A stretch of 64,000 bases of DNA, from assembly GCA_027494035.1 (NCBI GenBank), contig JAOSJQ010000001.1:1488001-1552000 (forward strand), written 5' to 3'. Origin of the DNA: UTCFX2 sp002050125. Its GTDB lineage: Bacteria; Chloroflexota; Anaerolineae; Anaerolineales; UBA4823. The notes under the pieces were generated by a model. It was not told the origin of the DNA. It saw only the letters and a program-made list of their open reading frames with translations, and searched no databases. The translations under genes and the position numbers were made by a program. Each line of letters opens with the position of its first letter. The stretch's first letter is position 1. Below, in pieces: positions 16,922-25,186 of this stretch.

Positions 16922-18025
16922 ATGATAACAGATCAAAATATCCAAGAGCTGTTGCATTATCAGCCTGGTCAGCCAGTGTTGAGTGTGTACCTCAACACAG
17001 ACCCTGCTGAAGGAAATACCGACTTTCATCGCCGCAGACTGCGGAGCATGCTCAAAGAGATCGATTTGCCTGAAGATGTTGAAAAGGTCATCGGCTTTAT
17101 CGAGCATGAGCATGACTGGGTTGGAAAAAGTCTGGCGGTCTTTTCTTGTGTAAATGATGGATTCTTGCGCGCCTACCCGCTCGCAATTCCGTTGCGCAGC
17201 CGGGTGCGGGTGAGTGAGCAGCCTTACGTCAAGCCGCTGGCAGACTTGTTAGATTCATATGGTGGTTACGGCGTGGTGGTTGTTGATAAACAGGACGCAC
17301 GTTATTTCCATTTTCACCTGGGAGAATTGCGGGAACAAGAGGACGTAGTCGGCGAAACAATCCGGCATACCAAAAGGGGGGGCGGTTCCCAAGCAGCAGG
17401 GCGGCGAGGCAGCAAAGTTGGTCAGACCGGCGGACACTTGGATGAAGCGGCTGAGAGGAATATGCGCGAAGCAGCCGAATATGCCGTCCACTTCTTTTCA
17501 GAGAAAAATGTGCGGCGGATCCTGATTGGCGGCACCGATGACAATGTTGCCATGTTTCGCAACCTGCTTCCTAAGACCTGGCAGAGCCTGGTGGTGGGTT
17601 CGTTCCCGATCAGCATGGTGGCAAGCAACAATGAGGTGCTGGCGAACGCAATAGAAATCGGAACCCGAGCTGAGATCCTGCGCGAAAGCAATCTAGTCAA
17701 GACGCTGGTCACGAACGCAGCCAAGAGTCGGGGTGGGGTGCTCGGATTACAGGAGACGTTGGACGCACTTCGAGAAGGGCGGTTGCAGATCCTGGTCATC
17801 CGCGATGGTTTTCGAGATCCCGGTTTGCGCTGTACCGGTTGTGGATATGTCTCGATTAAGGCGGTAGAAGCCTGCCCCTATTGCGGCGGGAAAATGGAGC
17901 GCATCGAAGATGCGGTGGAGCTGGCTGTGCAGGCGGTAATGCTGGACGGCGGAGAAGTCGAAGTATTGCGGGCGGATCAGAAAATCAAGGGGTTCGATCA
18001 GATTGGCGCAATCTTGCGCTATTGA
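16922..18025 (+). CDS. Bacterial eRF1/Vms1-like protein (baeRF family) with GSQ loop and zinc ribbon
   Basis: A 367-residue protein with the three-domain layout of archaeo-eukaryotic release-factor homologues in bacteria. The N-terminal domain begins LLHYQPGQPVLSVYLNTDP. The middle RNase-H-like domain (VVVVDKQDARYFHFHLGEL) carries the catalytic-loop sequence KRGGGSQAAGRR at 151-162, where eRF1 has GGQ and the ribosome-rescue nuclease Vms1 has GSQ. The third domain ends in a zinc ribbon (C304, C307, C318, C321; CTGCGY ... CPYCGG). By analogy it may bind ribosomes or 50S-peptidyl-tRNA and cleave or hydrolyse the tRNA. This is inference; bacterial members are poorly characterised. It has a consensus-like promoter and a strong ribosome-binding site and is transcribed alone. 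Confidence 0.8.
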   Translation: MITDQNIQELLHYQPGQPVLSVYLNTDPAEGNTDFHRRRLRSMLKEIDLPEDVEKVIGFIEHEHDWVGKSLAVFSCVNDGFLRAYPLAIPLRSRVRVSEQPYVKPLADLLDSYGGYGVVVVDKQDARYFHFHLGELREQEDVVGETIRHTKRGGGSQAAGRRGSKVGQTGGHLDEAAERNMREAAEYAVHFFSEKNVRRILIGGTDDNVAMFRNLLPKTWQSLVVGSFPISMVASNNEVLANAIEIGTRAEILRESNLVKTLVTNAAKSRGGVLGLQETLDALREGRLQILVIRDGFRDPGLRCTGCGYVSIKAVEACPYCGGKMERIEDAVELAVQAVMLDGGEVEVLRADQKIKGFDQIGAILRY

Positions 18026-18034
18026 GGCGGTAAC

Positions 18035-18084
18035 CGGTGCGGAGGCGGCAGCTTGTCCCCCAGAACGGCTCAACCTCCGCACCG
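18035..18084. terminator. Bidirectional hairpin terminator
   Basis: An 11-bp perfect inverted repeat, CGGTGCGGAGG ... CCTCCGCACCG, followed on the plus strand by AATTTCATT. It lies between the stop of the eRF1-like gene and the stop of the convergent methyltransferase gene. Confidence 0.65.
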
Positions 18085-18097
18085 AATTTCATTAAAT

Positions 18098-18829
18098 CTA
18101 AATCGAGACCAACAGAATTAATTGGGGCGAATCGGCGGAGAAAGGAGACCCGTCGAAATCTCCGAGCATTTCCACCGTTGTGAACTCAGCCGAATGAATC
18201 TCGGACAGGTGATCCTGCGGCGATATCAGAAAATGGGTTGAGGTCACGCTGGTTCGTTCCACGCGGCCCTCGGGCAGAAGGTGATCGTAATGCCAGAAGA
18301 CGCGCAGGGTCCGGGCATTCTTCTCCCATGCGCTGGAAACCTGAACCGGCTCTCCATCCAGAGGGTGCTCGAAGATCTGCTCGACTTCCGCCTCGGCGTG
18401 TGGCGGCAGGCTGCGGAGCTGCAGCGGGTTGGGGAGGCTGGCGGCAAAAATCCCCCCAGGCAGCAGGTGGCGATGAACATTTTCCAGGAGGCGTGAGCGC
18501 TGGTCCAGATTCAGCGCGCTGTAAGTGTTGCAAGGCAGCAGGATCGAGCTGAATTTCCGTTCAAGGTGAAAGGCGCTGAAATCAGCCTGGATCAACTGCA
18601 GCGCGGGGCGGGTCTCCGGAGGCAGGCTGGACTGCAGCGCCGCCAGCATGTCCCGGTCATGATCGAGCCCGACTACCGCGTGACCCGCCTGGAGCAGGGG
18701 GATCAGAAGCCGGCCCGTCCCGCAGCCCAATTCCAACACTGAGCCGGGGTAGCGGCTGGCAAGCCCCAGCCAGAAGGGCAGGTCTTCGTTGGACAGCCGA
18801 TGATGGGCGTGATATAAGAGCGGAAACAT
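18098..18829 (-). CDS. Class I SAM-dependent methyltransferase
   Basis: A 243-residue protein. Motif I is VLELGCGTGRLLIPLL (near 32-47), followed by VVGLDHDRDMLAALQSSLP (motif II with the acidic ribose-binding residue) and QADFSAFHL. The C-terminal half is beta-rich, as in methyltransferases of the type-11/25 groups. The substrate is unknown. It is convergent with the eRF1-like gene and divergent from the tRNA-Pro promoter. Confidence 0.85.
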   Translation of the reverse strand: MFPLLYHAHHRLSNEDLPFWLGLASRYPGSVLELGCGTGRLLIPLLQAGHAVVGLDHDRDMLAALQSSLPPETRPALQLIQADFSAFHLERKFSSILLPCNTYSALNLDQRSRLLENVHRHLLPGGIFAASLPNPLQLRSLPPHAEAEVEQIFEHPLDGEPVQVSSAWEKNARTLRVFWHYDHLLPEGRVERTSVTSTHFLISPQDHLSEIHSAEFTTVEMLGDFDGSPFSADSPQLILLVSI

Positions 18830-18847
18830 TATGGAAAAAGGTTTTCC

Positions 18848-18877
18848 TTGACTTTAAGCGGCAATACGCATTATACT
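18848..18877 (+). promoter_or_regulatory. Promoter of tRNA-Pro
   Basis: TTGACT (18848-18853), an 18-nt spacer and TATACT (18872-18877), 9 nt before the tRNA 5' end. Confidence 0.7.
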
Positions 18878-18886
18878 CGTTGGCAC

Positions 18887-18960
18887 CGGGGTGTGGCGCA
18901 GTTCGGCAGCGCACCGCGTTTGGGACGCGGGGGTCGGCGGTTCGAGTCCGCCCGCCCCGA
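18887..18960 (+). tRNA. tRNA-Pro (TGG anticodon)
   Basis: A 74-nt cloverleaf. The acceptor arm CGGGGTG pairs with CGCCCCG with one wobble. The anticodon stem-loop CGCGT-TTGGGAC-GCG presents TGG. The T-arm is CGGCGG-TTCGAGT-CCGCC. The discriminator is A, and CCA is not encoded (the sequence continues CTCC). Confidence 0.93.
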
Positions 18961-18971
18961 CTCCAATCGGC

Positions 18972-19012
18972 TGCGTAGGGTACATTCCCCAGTCGGGAAC
19001 GTATCCTACGCA
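18972..19012 (+). repeat. Two-tier hairpin just downstream of tRNA-Pro
   Basis: TGCGTAGGGTAC (18972-18983) pairs with GTATCCTACGCA (19001-19012) over 12 bp with one G-T wobble. The loop itself contains TTCCC ... GGGAA. There is no T-tract, so it does not look like an intrinsic terminator. It begins 11 nt after the tRNA and ends 37 nt before the next gene, so it could be a processing signal, an mRNA 5' structure or a remnant of an attachment site. Confidence 0.6.
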
Positions 19013-19049
19013 AGCTGATATTAACAGGAGAAGGTTTGGGAGGGGATCC

Positions 19050-19361
19050 ATGGCGAAGCAGAAATTTGACGGCGTAATCGATGCTGTGCATTACAATCCG
19101 GATGGACAGGTGCAATGGGTCCGCGCCTATCTCCGCCGCGGAGCGATCTTTACGGATAACCTTTTGATCCAACGCCAGGATCTGATCGAGGAAATTCGAT
19201 CCGGTAAAAAATTCTTCGCCGGTAAGCGCATTCCTCTGATGGCAAGCACATTTGAGATCAACGCGCCTGTGCGGCTGGTGGAGAGCAATGAGAACCCGAT
19301 TTTGCTGGTTGGCGAAAGGGATGCTCAACAGGACCGTCTTGAAAACGTCCCGGTTATTTGA
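19050..19361 (+). CDS. Small hypothetical protein, 103 residues
   Basis: A compact soluble protein that begins MAKQKFDGVIDAVHYNPDGQ and has alternating beta-strand patterns (VQWVRAYLRRGAIFTDNLLI, APVRLVESNENPILLVGE). There are no catalytic motifs, cysteines or membrane segments. GGGAGGGG lies 4-10 nt before ATG 19050. I do not recognise the family, but codon use and the ribosome-binding site support a real gene. It is the first of four plus-strand genes ending with rnhB. Confidence 0.65.
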   Translation: MAKQKFDGVIDAVHYNPDGQVQWVRAYLRRGAIFTDNLLIQRQDLIEEIRSGKKFFAGKRIPLMASTFEINAPVRLVESNENPILLVGERDAQQDRLENVPVI

Positions 19362-19484
19362 TCGGCAAATTTTTCGGCATCCGAATATCGCAGCGCCTGC
19401 GCCGCTGTTTGGATTCGCTGGCGGGGCGCGCGGCGGCGCACACCGGGCGGTAATACTTGGACGCGCCTTCGCCAGGAGGCAGGG

Positions 19485-20285
19485 TTGAAGGTTTACGAGT
19501 GTGGGGGAAAAGCTCCGGAAGGTCGGCAGCCGCCCGATCGGCGCAAACTGAGCGCGCGCGACTATCTGATCCAAAACCTGCGCGGTGTGCTGGATAACCG
19601 TTTTCACATGGTGTGCGAAGCGTGCCTGGATGAGAAAAAAGACGCCCTGCCGCTCATTTTGTTGGGCCCCACCGGGATCTGGGTGATCCTGACTGCGGAT
19701 GCAAAAGGCGTTTTTCGCATCCACGAGGCGGTTTGGGAGGAATTACAGTCGAAGCGCGGCGGTTATAAGACGGTTTATCCCAACCCGATAACCGTTGGGT
19801 TGGAAAAGACCCAGGAATTGTTGGACTATCTAACCAGCCGGGGGATAAGCGTGCCTTCGATCGAGCCGGCGGTTTTTTTCTCTGACCCGGGAGCGCACAT
19901 CGAGACCAGCAAACCGGCGGTGCGGATCATTCCGATGGACGCCTTACAGCGGTTCATCATTACAGTTTTTCGCTCGCCGGTGGTTTTTGACGAAGACGAA
20001 GTGCAGCTCATCATCGACGAGTTGGTCTGCGAGCAGGAGGACGCTGAAATCAGCCCGGTGGCAGAGATCACCGATATCTACACCATGCGGGATTTGCCGG
20101 AACCAAAAAAGCCAGCCGAACCTTCTAAACTGGCGCTGATGGCGCGCGAAGAACCGGCGCTCATCCGGCGGATTGCGCAGCGCTTTCCGTTTACGCGCCA
20201 GCAGTGGATTTTGCTGGCGGTCTTGCTGGTGGTCAATATCATTATCTTGGTCTGGCTGGTCTTTGTGGTTGTGAGCATCACGTGA
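19485..20285 (+). CDS. NERD-like domain protein with C-terminal membrane anchor
   Basis: A 266-residue protein starting at TTG 19485, supported by AGGAGG 5 nt upstream. Around residues 30-75 the pattern LDNRFHMVCEACLDEK ... ILLGPTGIWVILTADAKG matches the core of NERD (nuclease-related) domains, in which a conserved L-x-GPTG-x-(F/W)-V motif is followed by the catalytic E/D-x-K; here that site reads LTADAKG, lacking an obvious E-x-K pair. A linker with many prolines (PEPKKPAEP) precedes one TM helix at the very C-terminus (about 243-264). This gives a tail-anchored topology with the domain in the cytoplasm. Function is unknown and the nuclease site may be degenerate. Confidence 0.6.
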   Translation: MKVYECGGKAPEGRQPPDRRKLSARDYLIQNLRGVLDNRFHMVCEACLDEKKDALPLILLGPTGIWVILTADAKGVFRIHEAVWEELQSKRGGYKTVYPNPITVGLEKTQELLDYLTSRGISVPSIEPAVFFSDPGAHIETSKPAVRIIPMDALQRFIITVFRSPVVFDEDEVQLIIDELVCEQEDAEISPVAEITDIYTMRDLPEPKKPAEPSKLALMAREEPALIRRIAQRFPFTRQQWILLAVLLVVNIIILVWLVFVVVSIT

Positions 20286-20301
20286 AGGAGCCCGTTTCAT
20301 A

Positions 20302-21033
20302 TTGGCGAACCCGTTTCTGTCGATCATTATCCCCGCGTACAACGAAGAAAACCGCCTTCCAGCCACACTCGTCCAGGTAAAAGATTTCGTCCAGCGTCAG
20401 CAATTTTCAACCGAGGTGCTGGTCGTCGAGAACGGCAGCCAAGACCGCACCTTCGAGGCAGCGCGCGAATTCGCGGACCAGACAGCGGGCTTTGAGGCGA
20501 TCCACGAAGAGCAGCGCGGCAAGGGTCTAGCGGTGCGGCGCGGGATGCTTGCGGCGCAGGGCGAGTACCGCTTCATGTGCGACGCAGACCTTTCTATGCC
20601 GATCGATGAGACTTTGCGGTTTCTGCCGCCCGCGCTGAACAGGTTTGATGTTGCGATCGGTTCGCGCGAGGCGCCCGGTTCGCGCCGTTTCAATGAACCG
20701 TTCCATCGCCATTGGGGCGGCAGAGTGATCAATTTGATGATCCGTGCGCTGGCGCTGCCTGGTCTGCATGACACGCAATGCGGTTTTAAGTGTTTTCGCG
20801 CTGAGGCGGCGCAAGACCTTTTTCAGCATCTGACGCTGACTGGCTGGTCGTTCGACATCGAGGTCTTGTTTATTGCGCGCCAGCGCGGTTATGTTATCCA
20901 GGAAGTTCCGATCTCGTGGTACTTCAACCCCGAAAGCAAGCTTTCGCTGATCCAGGACACCTTTAAGATGTGGCAGGATGTGTTGACGATCCGCCGCAAC
21001 CACCGGCTGGGGCAATACGCCCGGCGGGGATGA
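20302..21033 (+). CDS. Family 2 glycosyltransferase, dolichyl/polyprenyl-phosphate sugar synthase type
   Basis: A 243-residue GT-A enzyme beginning PFLSIIIPAYNEENRLPATL. It has the D-x-D-like acidic motif CDADLSMP (near 94), the RGMLAAQGEY segment, and QCGFKCFRAEAA typical of dolichol-phosphate mannose synthases. There is no C-terminal TM pair, so it resembles the soluble DPM1-like class. It probably transfers a hexose from a nucleotide sugar to polyprenyl phosphate, which could supply lipid-linked donors to GT-C enzymes such as those at 31-35 kb. The start is TTG 20302 with AAGGAG 11 nt upstream. Confidence 0.85.
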   Translation: MANPFLSIIIPAYNEENRLPATLVQVKDFVQRQQFSTEVLVVENGSQDRTFEAAREFADQTAGFEAIHEEQRGKGLAVRRGMLAAQGEYRFMCDADLSMPIDETLRFLPPALNRFDVAIGSREAPGSRRFNEPFHRHWGGRVINLMIRALALPGLHDTQCGFKCFRAEAAQDLFQHLTLTGWSFDIEVLFIARQRGYVIQEVPISWYFNPESKLSLIQDTFKMWQDVLTIRRNHRLGQYARRG

Positions 21034-21052
21034 AAAACCGGGGTGCATTTAC

Positions 21053-21697
21053 ATGAAGAAATTTGACCGGGCGCTGCTCCCCGAAGCCCCCGACTTGAGC
21101 TTTGAAGCGGCGCTCTGGGGAAAAGGGCTGCAATGGGTCGCGGGCGTGGATGAAGCTGGACGGGGCGCGCTGGCTGGACCGGTAGCTGCCGGCGCAGCTA
21201 TTCTGCCCGCCGGCGGACAAACCGCCGCGGCGTTGAGCGGGCTCAAAGATTCAAAGCTGCTCAGCCCGGCTGAACGCGCTTACTGGCGGGAAAAGCTGCA
21301 CGACCTCGCGTTCGATTTCAGCGTGGGGTTTGCCAGCAACCAAGAGATCGACGAACTGGGGATCCTGCCGGCGACGCGCTTGGCAATCGTGCGCGCCATC
21401 GCGGGGCTGCAAACCCGCCCGCAGCACCTGTTGGTCGATTACCTGGCGCTGCCCGAGGTCGCCATCCCGCAGACGCCGCTGGTGAAAGGCGATGCGCGCT
21501 CGTTGAGCATCGCTGCTGCGGCTGTGCTGGCGAAGACCGCCCGCGACGCCTTGATGTGCGAATTCGCGCTCGAATACCCCGAATACGGCTTTGAACTGCA
21601 CAAGGGTTACGCCACCGTGGCGCACCGCCGGGCAATCGGGCGCCTGGGGGAATGTCCGCTCCATCGCAAGAGCTTTCAGTATTCGCAATTAGATTGA
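21053..21697 (+). CDS. rnhB: Ribonuclease HII
   Basis: A 214-residue enzyme that removes RNA from RNA-DNA hybrids and misincorporated ribonucleotides. The signature VAGVDEAGRGALAGPVAAGA-type motif (residues 24-43) contains the first acidic pair, followed by LKDSKLLSP. VDYLALP and KGDARSLSIAAAAVLAKTAR carry the remaining catalytic acids, and the C-terminal Y-x-x-HKGYAT motif is present. It is the last gene of the 19.0-21.7 kb series. Confidence 0.95.
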   Translation: MKKFDRALLPEAPDLSFEAALWGKGLQWVAGVDEAGRGALAGPVAAGAAILPAGGQTAAALSGLKDSKLLSPAERAYWREKLHDLAFDFSVGFASNQEIDELGILPATRLAIVRAIAGLQTRPQHLLVDYLALPEVAIPQTPLVKGDARSLSIAAAAVLAKTARDALMCEFALEYPEYGFELHKGYATVAHRRAIGRLGECPLHRKSFQYSQLD

Positions 21698-21819
21698 TCG
21701 GCTGATCCAGCGGAATGGGGGAAACGCCGAGTTCGTTCTACCACAAGAAAGACGGGAGGGCAGCGGACGAGCTTTTCAGGGTTGAAGGCTAGACGTATTT
21801 GACGATATTTTTTATCGCG

Positions 21820-22239
21820 CTATTCCGAAATTAGCGTCAACCCCAAAGCCGCCAGCAGCGCCAGCAGCCCGCCGAAATCAAACAGGCTGAAGCGCACGAT
21901 CGAACTGCGCAGTTGCGCATATTCGCGCGGGATGGTGAACAAGATCAACAGCTCGCCCGCCACGCCCAACGCCTGCATCGCCAGACAGATCAGCAGCAGG
22001 CTCCGGTTTTTCGCCGGGTTCCACAGCGCAGCCAGATAGGGGATGTTCCACATCAAGAATAGTACGCCAAAGCCGCGCACTGCCGCCTCGCCTGGGGCGC
22101 CGCTCAACTGGTAGGCGGGGGCGTATGCTGCCGGGCGGAGCAGAAACACCAGCGCGCACCAGACGTTCATCGCCAGCACCGCCGCGATCAGCCCACGCGT
22201 AATCCAAATCCTCCTTGGGCTTGGGCAATTTTCTGCCAT
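21820..22239 (-). CDS. Small four-helix membrane protein
   Basis: A 139-residue protein with four predicted TM helices (about residues 14-33, 55-74, 82-101 and 115-136) and few charged residues between them. There are no recognised motifs. It may be a DoxX-like or DUF-type integral membrane protein, but I cannot assign it. It stands alone, between convergent rnhB and the hydrolase upstream. Confidence 0.5.
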   Translation of the reverse strand: MAENCPSPRRIWITRGLIAAVLAMNVWCALVFLLRPAAYAPAYQLSGAPGEAAVRGFGVLFLMWNIPYLAALWNPAKNRSLLLICLAMQALGVAGELLILFTIPREYAQLRSSIVRFSLFDFGGLLALLAALGLTLISE

Positions 22240-22395
22240 TGTTTGCCTGACCCGAACTCGCGTTACTTTATGAAAATGCAGCTAATTAATGCGTAACACA
22301 CCATTTTGCGGTTTATTTAGCGGTATGCTCCTGGTGAACCTGAGAGCGTAAACGCGGTAGGCGTGAATCGGTCGGCGATCCGGACTGCTTTCCGG

Positions 22396-23880
22396 CTATT
22401 TGCCCGTAAAGGTTTCGTTCAAGACCCGGGCCATCAACGAGGCGAACGCCGCCGGTTCTTCGAACAAGGGACGATGACCGGAATGCTCGAAGATGATCTT
22501 CTCCTTTGACGGCGCCTTGAGCATCTCGAACCACTCGTTTGCCAGGACCGCCCGACCCCGGGCTTCGTGCTTGCCGATCACCATATATACGGGGACGTCG
22601 AGAGCGGGGAGGTCACGGCGAAAGTCGATGTTCTGGAGTTGGGGGTAGAGCACCGAGAACGTATCGAGAAACGATCGCAACCCGTTGATCCGATCCATCA
22701 GCGTGTTTTCAGGCACGAAAAGGTTGTTGGGCATCTCCTTGCTTAGATCGAGTTCCGAATAGCTATTCCAGTCGTGCTCATGGGAGAGCGCGGGTTCGTA
22801 ATCGAGGAGGTTGTTGTAAGGTGGAGGCCCGTTCCGGCGCAATGTGGCAGCCAGCGCGTTGTTGCCAGTCTGTTCTGCCCACGCCAGCGTGTCTTCATAG
22901 AACATGTGGTCTGTTTCGCGCGGACTGACCATCTGCCCCGTGCCCACGTAAGCATAGAACAAATCTGGGCGCTGCTGCACAGCCAGCACACCGAGGATGG
23001 TACCCCACGAATTGCCCGCCAGATAGATCTTGTCCACGCCGAACCGCCCCCGCAGATAGTCGGTCACTTCGATGGCATCGTTCACCATCTGATTCAGGGT
23101 CAGCGTCTCTACCGGGTCGAGAGCCGAGTAAGACTTGCCCGCGCCGCGTTGCTCCCAGGTGACCACCACGAAGTCTTGCTCGAGCGCGACGTCGGCGCGC
23201 ATGGCTCCGAGGTCGGTGCCGCCAGGCCCACCAGCCAGGTACAGCAGGACGGGGTTTTTGGCGCTCCGCCCCCGGATCATCATGGCTTGCTTATGACCGC
23301 CGATGGGGACGGTAATCAGTTCGGCAATACTGCCGGGGAATGGTTTGCCGTCGGAGCCGATGATCGGGTGGGTGGCGGCAGGTCGGGCGACCATGACGGC
23401 AACCGCAATCAACGCCAGCGTGGCAAGCGCGATGAGCCCCCAGCTGGCGACTCCAGCGGCGGCGGTTGCAGTTCTTCCGAGAAGCGCCGCGAACTGAACC
23501 CCGTAAGCCGCGCCCAGGATCATCGGCGCCAGGACGAGCAAACCGTGAACCAGGCGTCCCAGGACGAACGCGATGACGCCGTACGTCGAACCGAGGTGGA
23601 TGCCGTCCACAGTGGGACCAACGACCCTCAGCCGGGCGAGTTCGAACACCACGACAAACACCACCGGCGCGATCAGCATGCTCCACCGGCTGCCCATGAC
23701 AAGCCCCGCCAGGATGCCGATGGCGAGAGCTATCGCCATTGACGCCAGCGCCTGGAGCGTTGTCACGGGACCGCGCGGGGTCAGCCAGGCGCCTATCAAC
23801 CCGGCGCCAGCCGCTATCCCGGTTGCGGCGCCGATGCCTATCCGCCAATCCGACCAACAAGACTCTAAAACCGAATGCAT
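22396..23880 (-). CDS. Alpha/beta hydrolase (proline-iminopeptidase-like) with N-terminal membrane helices
   Basis: A 494-residue protein. The first about 170 residues contain four or five hydrophobic helices. The C-terminal part is an alpha/beta hydrolase with the oxyanion-region motif YLAGGPGGTDLGA, the WEQRGAGKS segment, the nucleophile elbow GNSWG and the late catalytic histidine in FEHSGHRPLF. HGGPG/GGPGG plus the WDQRG-like motif is characteristic of prolyl aminopeptidases. The membrane fusion is unusual, since the classical enzyme is soluble. AAGGA precedes the ATG. It borders the AT-rich restriction-modification island. Confidence 0.8.
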   Translation of the reverse strand: MHSVLESCWSDWRIGIGAATGIAAGAGLIGAWLTPRGPVTTLQALASMAIALAIGILAGLVMGSRWSMLIAPVVFVVVFELARLRVVGPTVDGIHLGSTYGVIAFVLGRLVHGLLVLAPMILGAAYGVQFAALLGRTATAAAGVASWGLIALATLALIAVAVMVARPAATHPIIGSDGKPFPGSIAELITVPIGGHKQAMMIRGRSAKNPVLLYLAGGPGGTDLGAMRADVALEQDFVVVTWEQRGAGKSYSALDPVETLTLNQMVNDAIEVTDYLRGRFGVDKIYLAGNSWGTILGVLAVQQRPDLFYAYVGTGQMVSPRETDHMFYEDTLAWAEQTGNNALAATLRRNGPPPYNNLLDYEPALSHEHDWNSYSELDLSKEMPNNLFVPENTLMDRINGLRSFLDTFSVLYPQLQNIDFRRDLPALDVPVYMVIGKHEARGRAVLANEWFEMLKAPSKEKIIFEHSGHRPLFEEPAAFASLMARVLNETFTGK

Positions 23881-24019
23881 AGCAAACGTCCTTTTCTAAT
23901 TTGATGGTATGCGTTATCTGATTTAGATTGTAGCGAGAGGCTATCCGATAAACAATGACGCTTATAAGAGGTTTTGCGTTTACGCACCCGCGCCAAAGAC
24001 GATCAAGTGCAAATGGTTA

Positions 24020-25186
24020 TTAGGTAGCATTTTCGCCTTCGGGATCCTTAAGGTTCAACACGGTTTGACGTATTTCTTGCCAAAACCTCAAATGATCTCT
24101 CTTAATGCCACTTGCATGCCGATATTCAAATTCAAGCCATCTGGTATACTCGTCAATAATGTCTTGCGGGTTGCTTAGTAAACGCAAGTAGTACTTTAGT
24201 GAAGGGATAACACCATTAACAATAATCTGGCACGAGTGAATCTTTTTATACTTTTCTATTTCCTGGATAACCGATTCTTGGTCATCAATATTTGGTTCAC
24301 TGGTTGTCAAAATATAATAGCGATCAATTTCCGTGTCTCTAATTTTTCGATAAGCTACACCAATCATATCAGCGGTAATTGGCTTATTATATTTAATTTC
24401 AACCGATTCAAAGCAAGAGTTATCCGCATTATTTACATCAATATCACCCAGCGATTTTGTCCGCAAATCAGGACTTGTATGTGCTTCGAGGGGTGAAAGA
24501 CGTTTTCCGGAATACCTTTTAACGTCTAACATGAGTAAATTGTAGACTGAGAAAATCGCTAAAACTGGCAGCCGAGCAGTTCCAACAACTCCCCTGCCAT
24601 AGTTATGAAGAATGTGCAGACTCAAAGCATCTATGATTCTTGCAATCGTTACGTCACTGACTACTTGGACTTTGGTAAAAAGTTGTTCATCTTGTGTTCT
24701 TGCTTCTAGCATAAGGCACATTAAAGCAATCAAGAATTTAGGTGCGAGTTCGCTATCGGTTTGAATACGGTCTAGGGTTTTCAAAAAGGCAGTTTTCAAA
24801 ACTTTATTACGAATTCTTCCAGGGAAATCCAAGTTATATGGTCGGGGTTGCTCTAGAGAACGTGTTAACCATGCGCTTTCGGCCATTGCGAAATGAGGAA
24901 ATTTTTCTTTTAGAAAAGGTGTGACATATTTTGTATCAAATGTTCTGCCTGAATAACCATCTTTCATACCCATCTGATGTCTACGAATATCCTGTTCAGG
25001 CTCGAAAACTTTATATACAAGTGAAGTCAATGTAACACCTAGAACTGCTTTTTGAGTTTCAGCGTTGTCTACAATAATCCTCAAATCGTGAATGGTTTCG
25101 CTTGATAGACCAGATAAAGCTTCTTCCAACGATTCTTCCTGGGCTTGTTCGTAGGCTACTTCTATGATTTTGTTAGGTGTTGGCAT
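24020..25186 (-). CDS. Probable type II restriction endonuclease (PD-(D/E)xK-like), unfamiliar family
   Basis: A 388-residue, AT-rich gene that overlaps the DNA methyltransferase gene by 14 nt, the usual layout of a restriction-modification pair. I do not recognise the family. The C-terminal third reads LGDIDVNN ... FESVEIKYNKP, in which D248 or D250, E263 and K265 have the spacing of a PD-(D/E)xK nuclease core, followed by RYYILTTSEP, a plausible next beta-strand. The N-terminal two thirds are mostly helical. ATG 25186 was chosen over an in-frame ATG 36 nt upstream because it leaves a shorter overlap. Base composition differs sharply from neighbours, so transfer is likely. Confidence 0.65.
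   Translation of the reverse strand: MPTPNKIIEVAYEQAQEESLEEALSGLSSETIHDLRIIVDNAETQKAVLGVTLTSLVYKVFEPEQDIRRHQMGMKDGYSGRTFDTKYVTPFLKEKFPHFAMAESAWLTRSLEQPRPYNLDFPGRIRNKVLKTAFLKTLDRIQTDSELAPKFLIALMCLMLEARTQDEQLFTKVQVVSDVTIARIIDALSLHILHNYGRGVVGTARLPVLAIFSVYNLLMLDVKRYSGKRLSPLEAHTSPDLRTKSLGDIDVNNADNSCFESVEIKYNKPITADMIGVAYRKIRDTEIDRYYILTTSEPNIDDQESVIQEIEKYKKIHSCQIIVNGVIPSLKYYLRLLSNPQDIIDEYTRWLEFEYRHASGIKRDHLRFWQEIRQTVLNLKDPEGENAT

Noticed and set aside
18891..19049. Extension of the 103-residue protein upstream into the tRNA-Pro gene
   Set aside because: The open frame is accidental: the segment is tRNA plus hairpin, and ATG 19050 has its own Shine-Dalgarno.
18657..19724. 355-residue minus-strand frame spanning tRNA-Pro and the 19050 gene
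   Set aside because: It runs through a tRNA gene and antisense to supported genes, with no ribosome-binding site or motif.
22774..23742. 322-residue plus-strand frame opposite the alpha/beta hydrolase
   Set aside because: Shadow of a supported gene; low-complexity D/H/R-rich tail.
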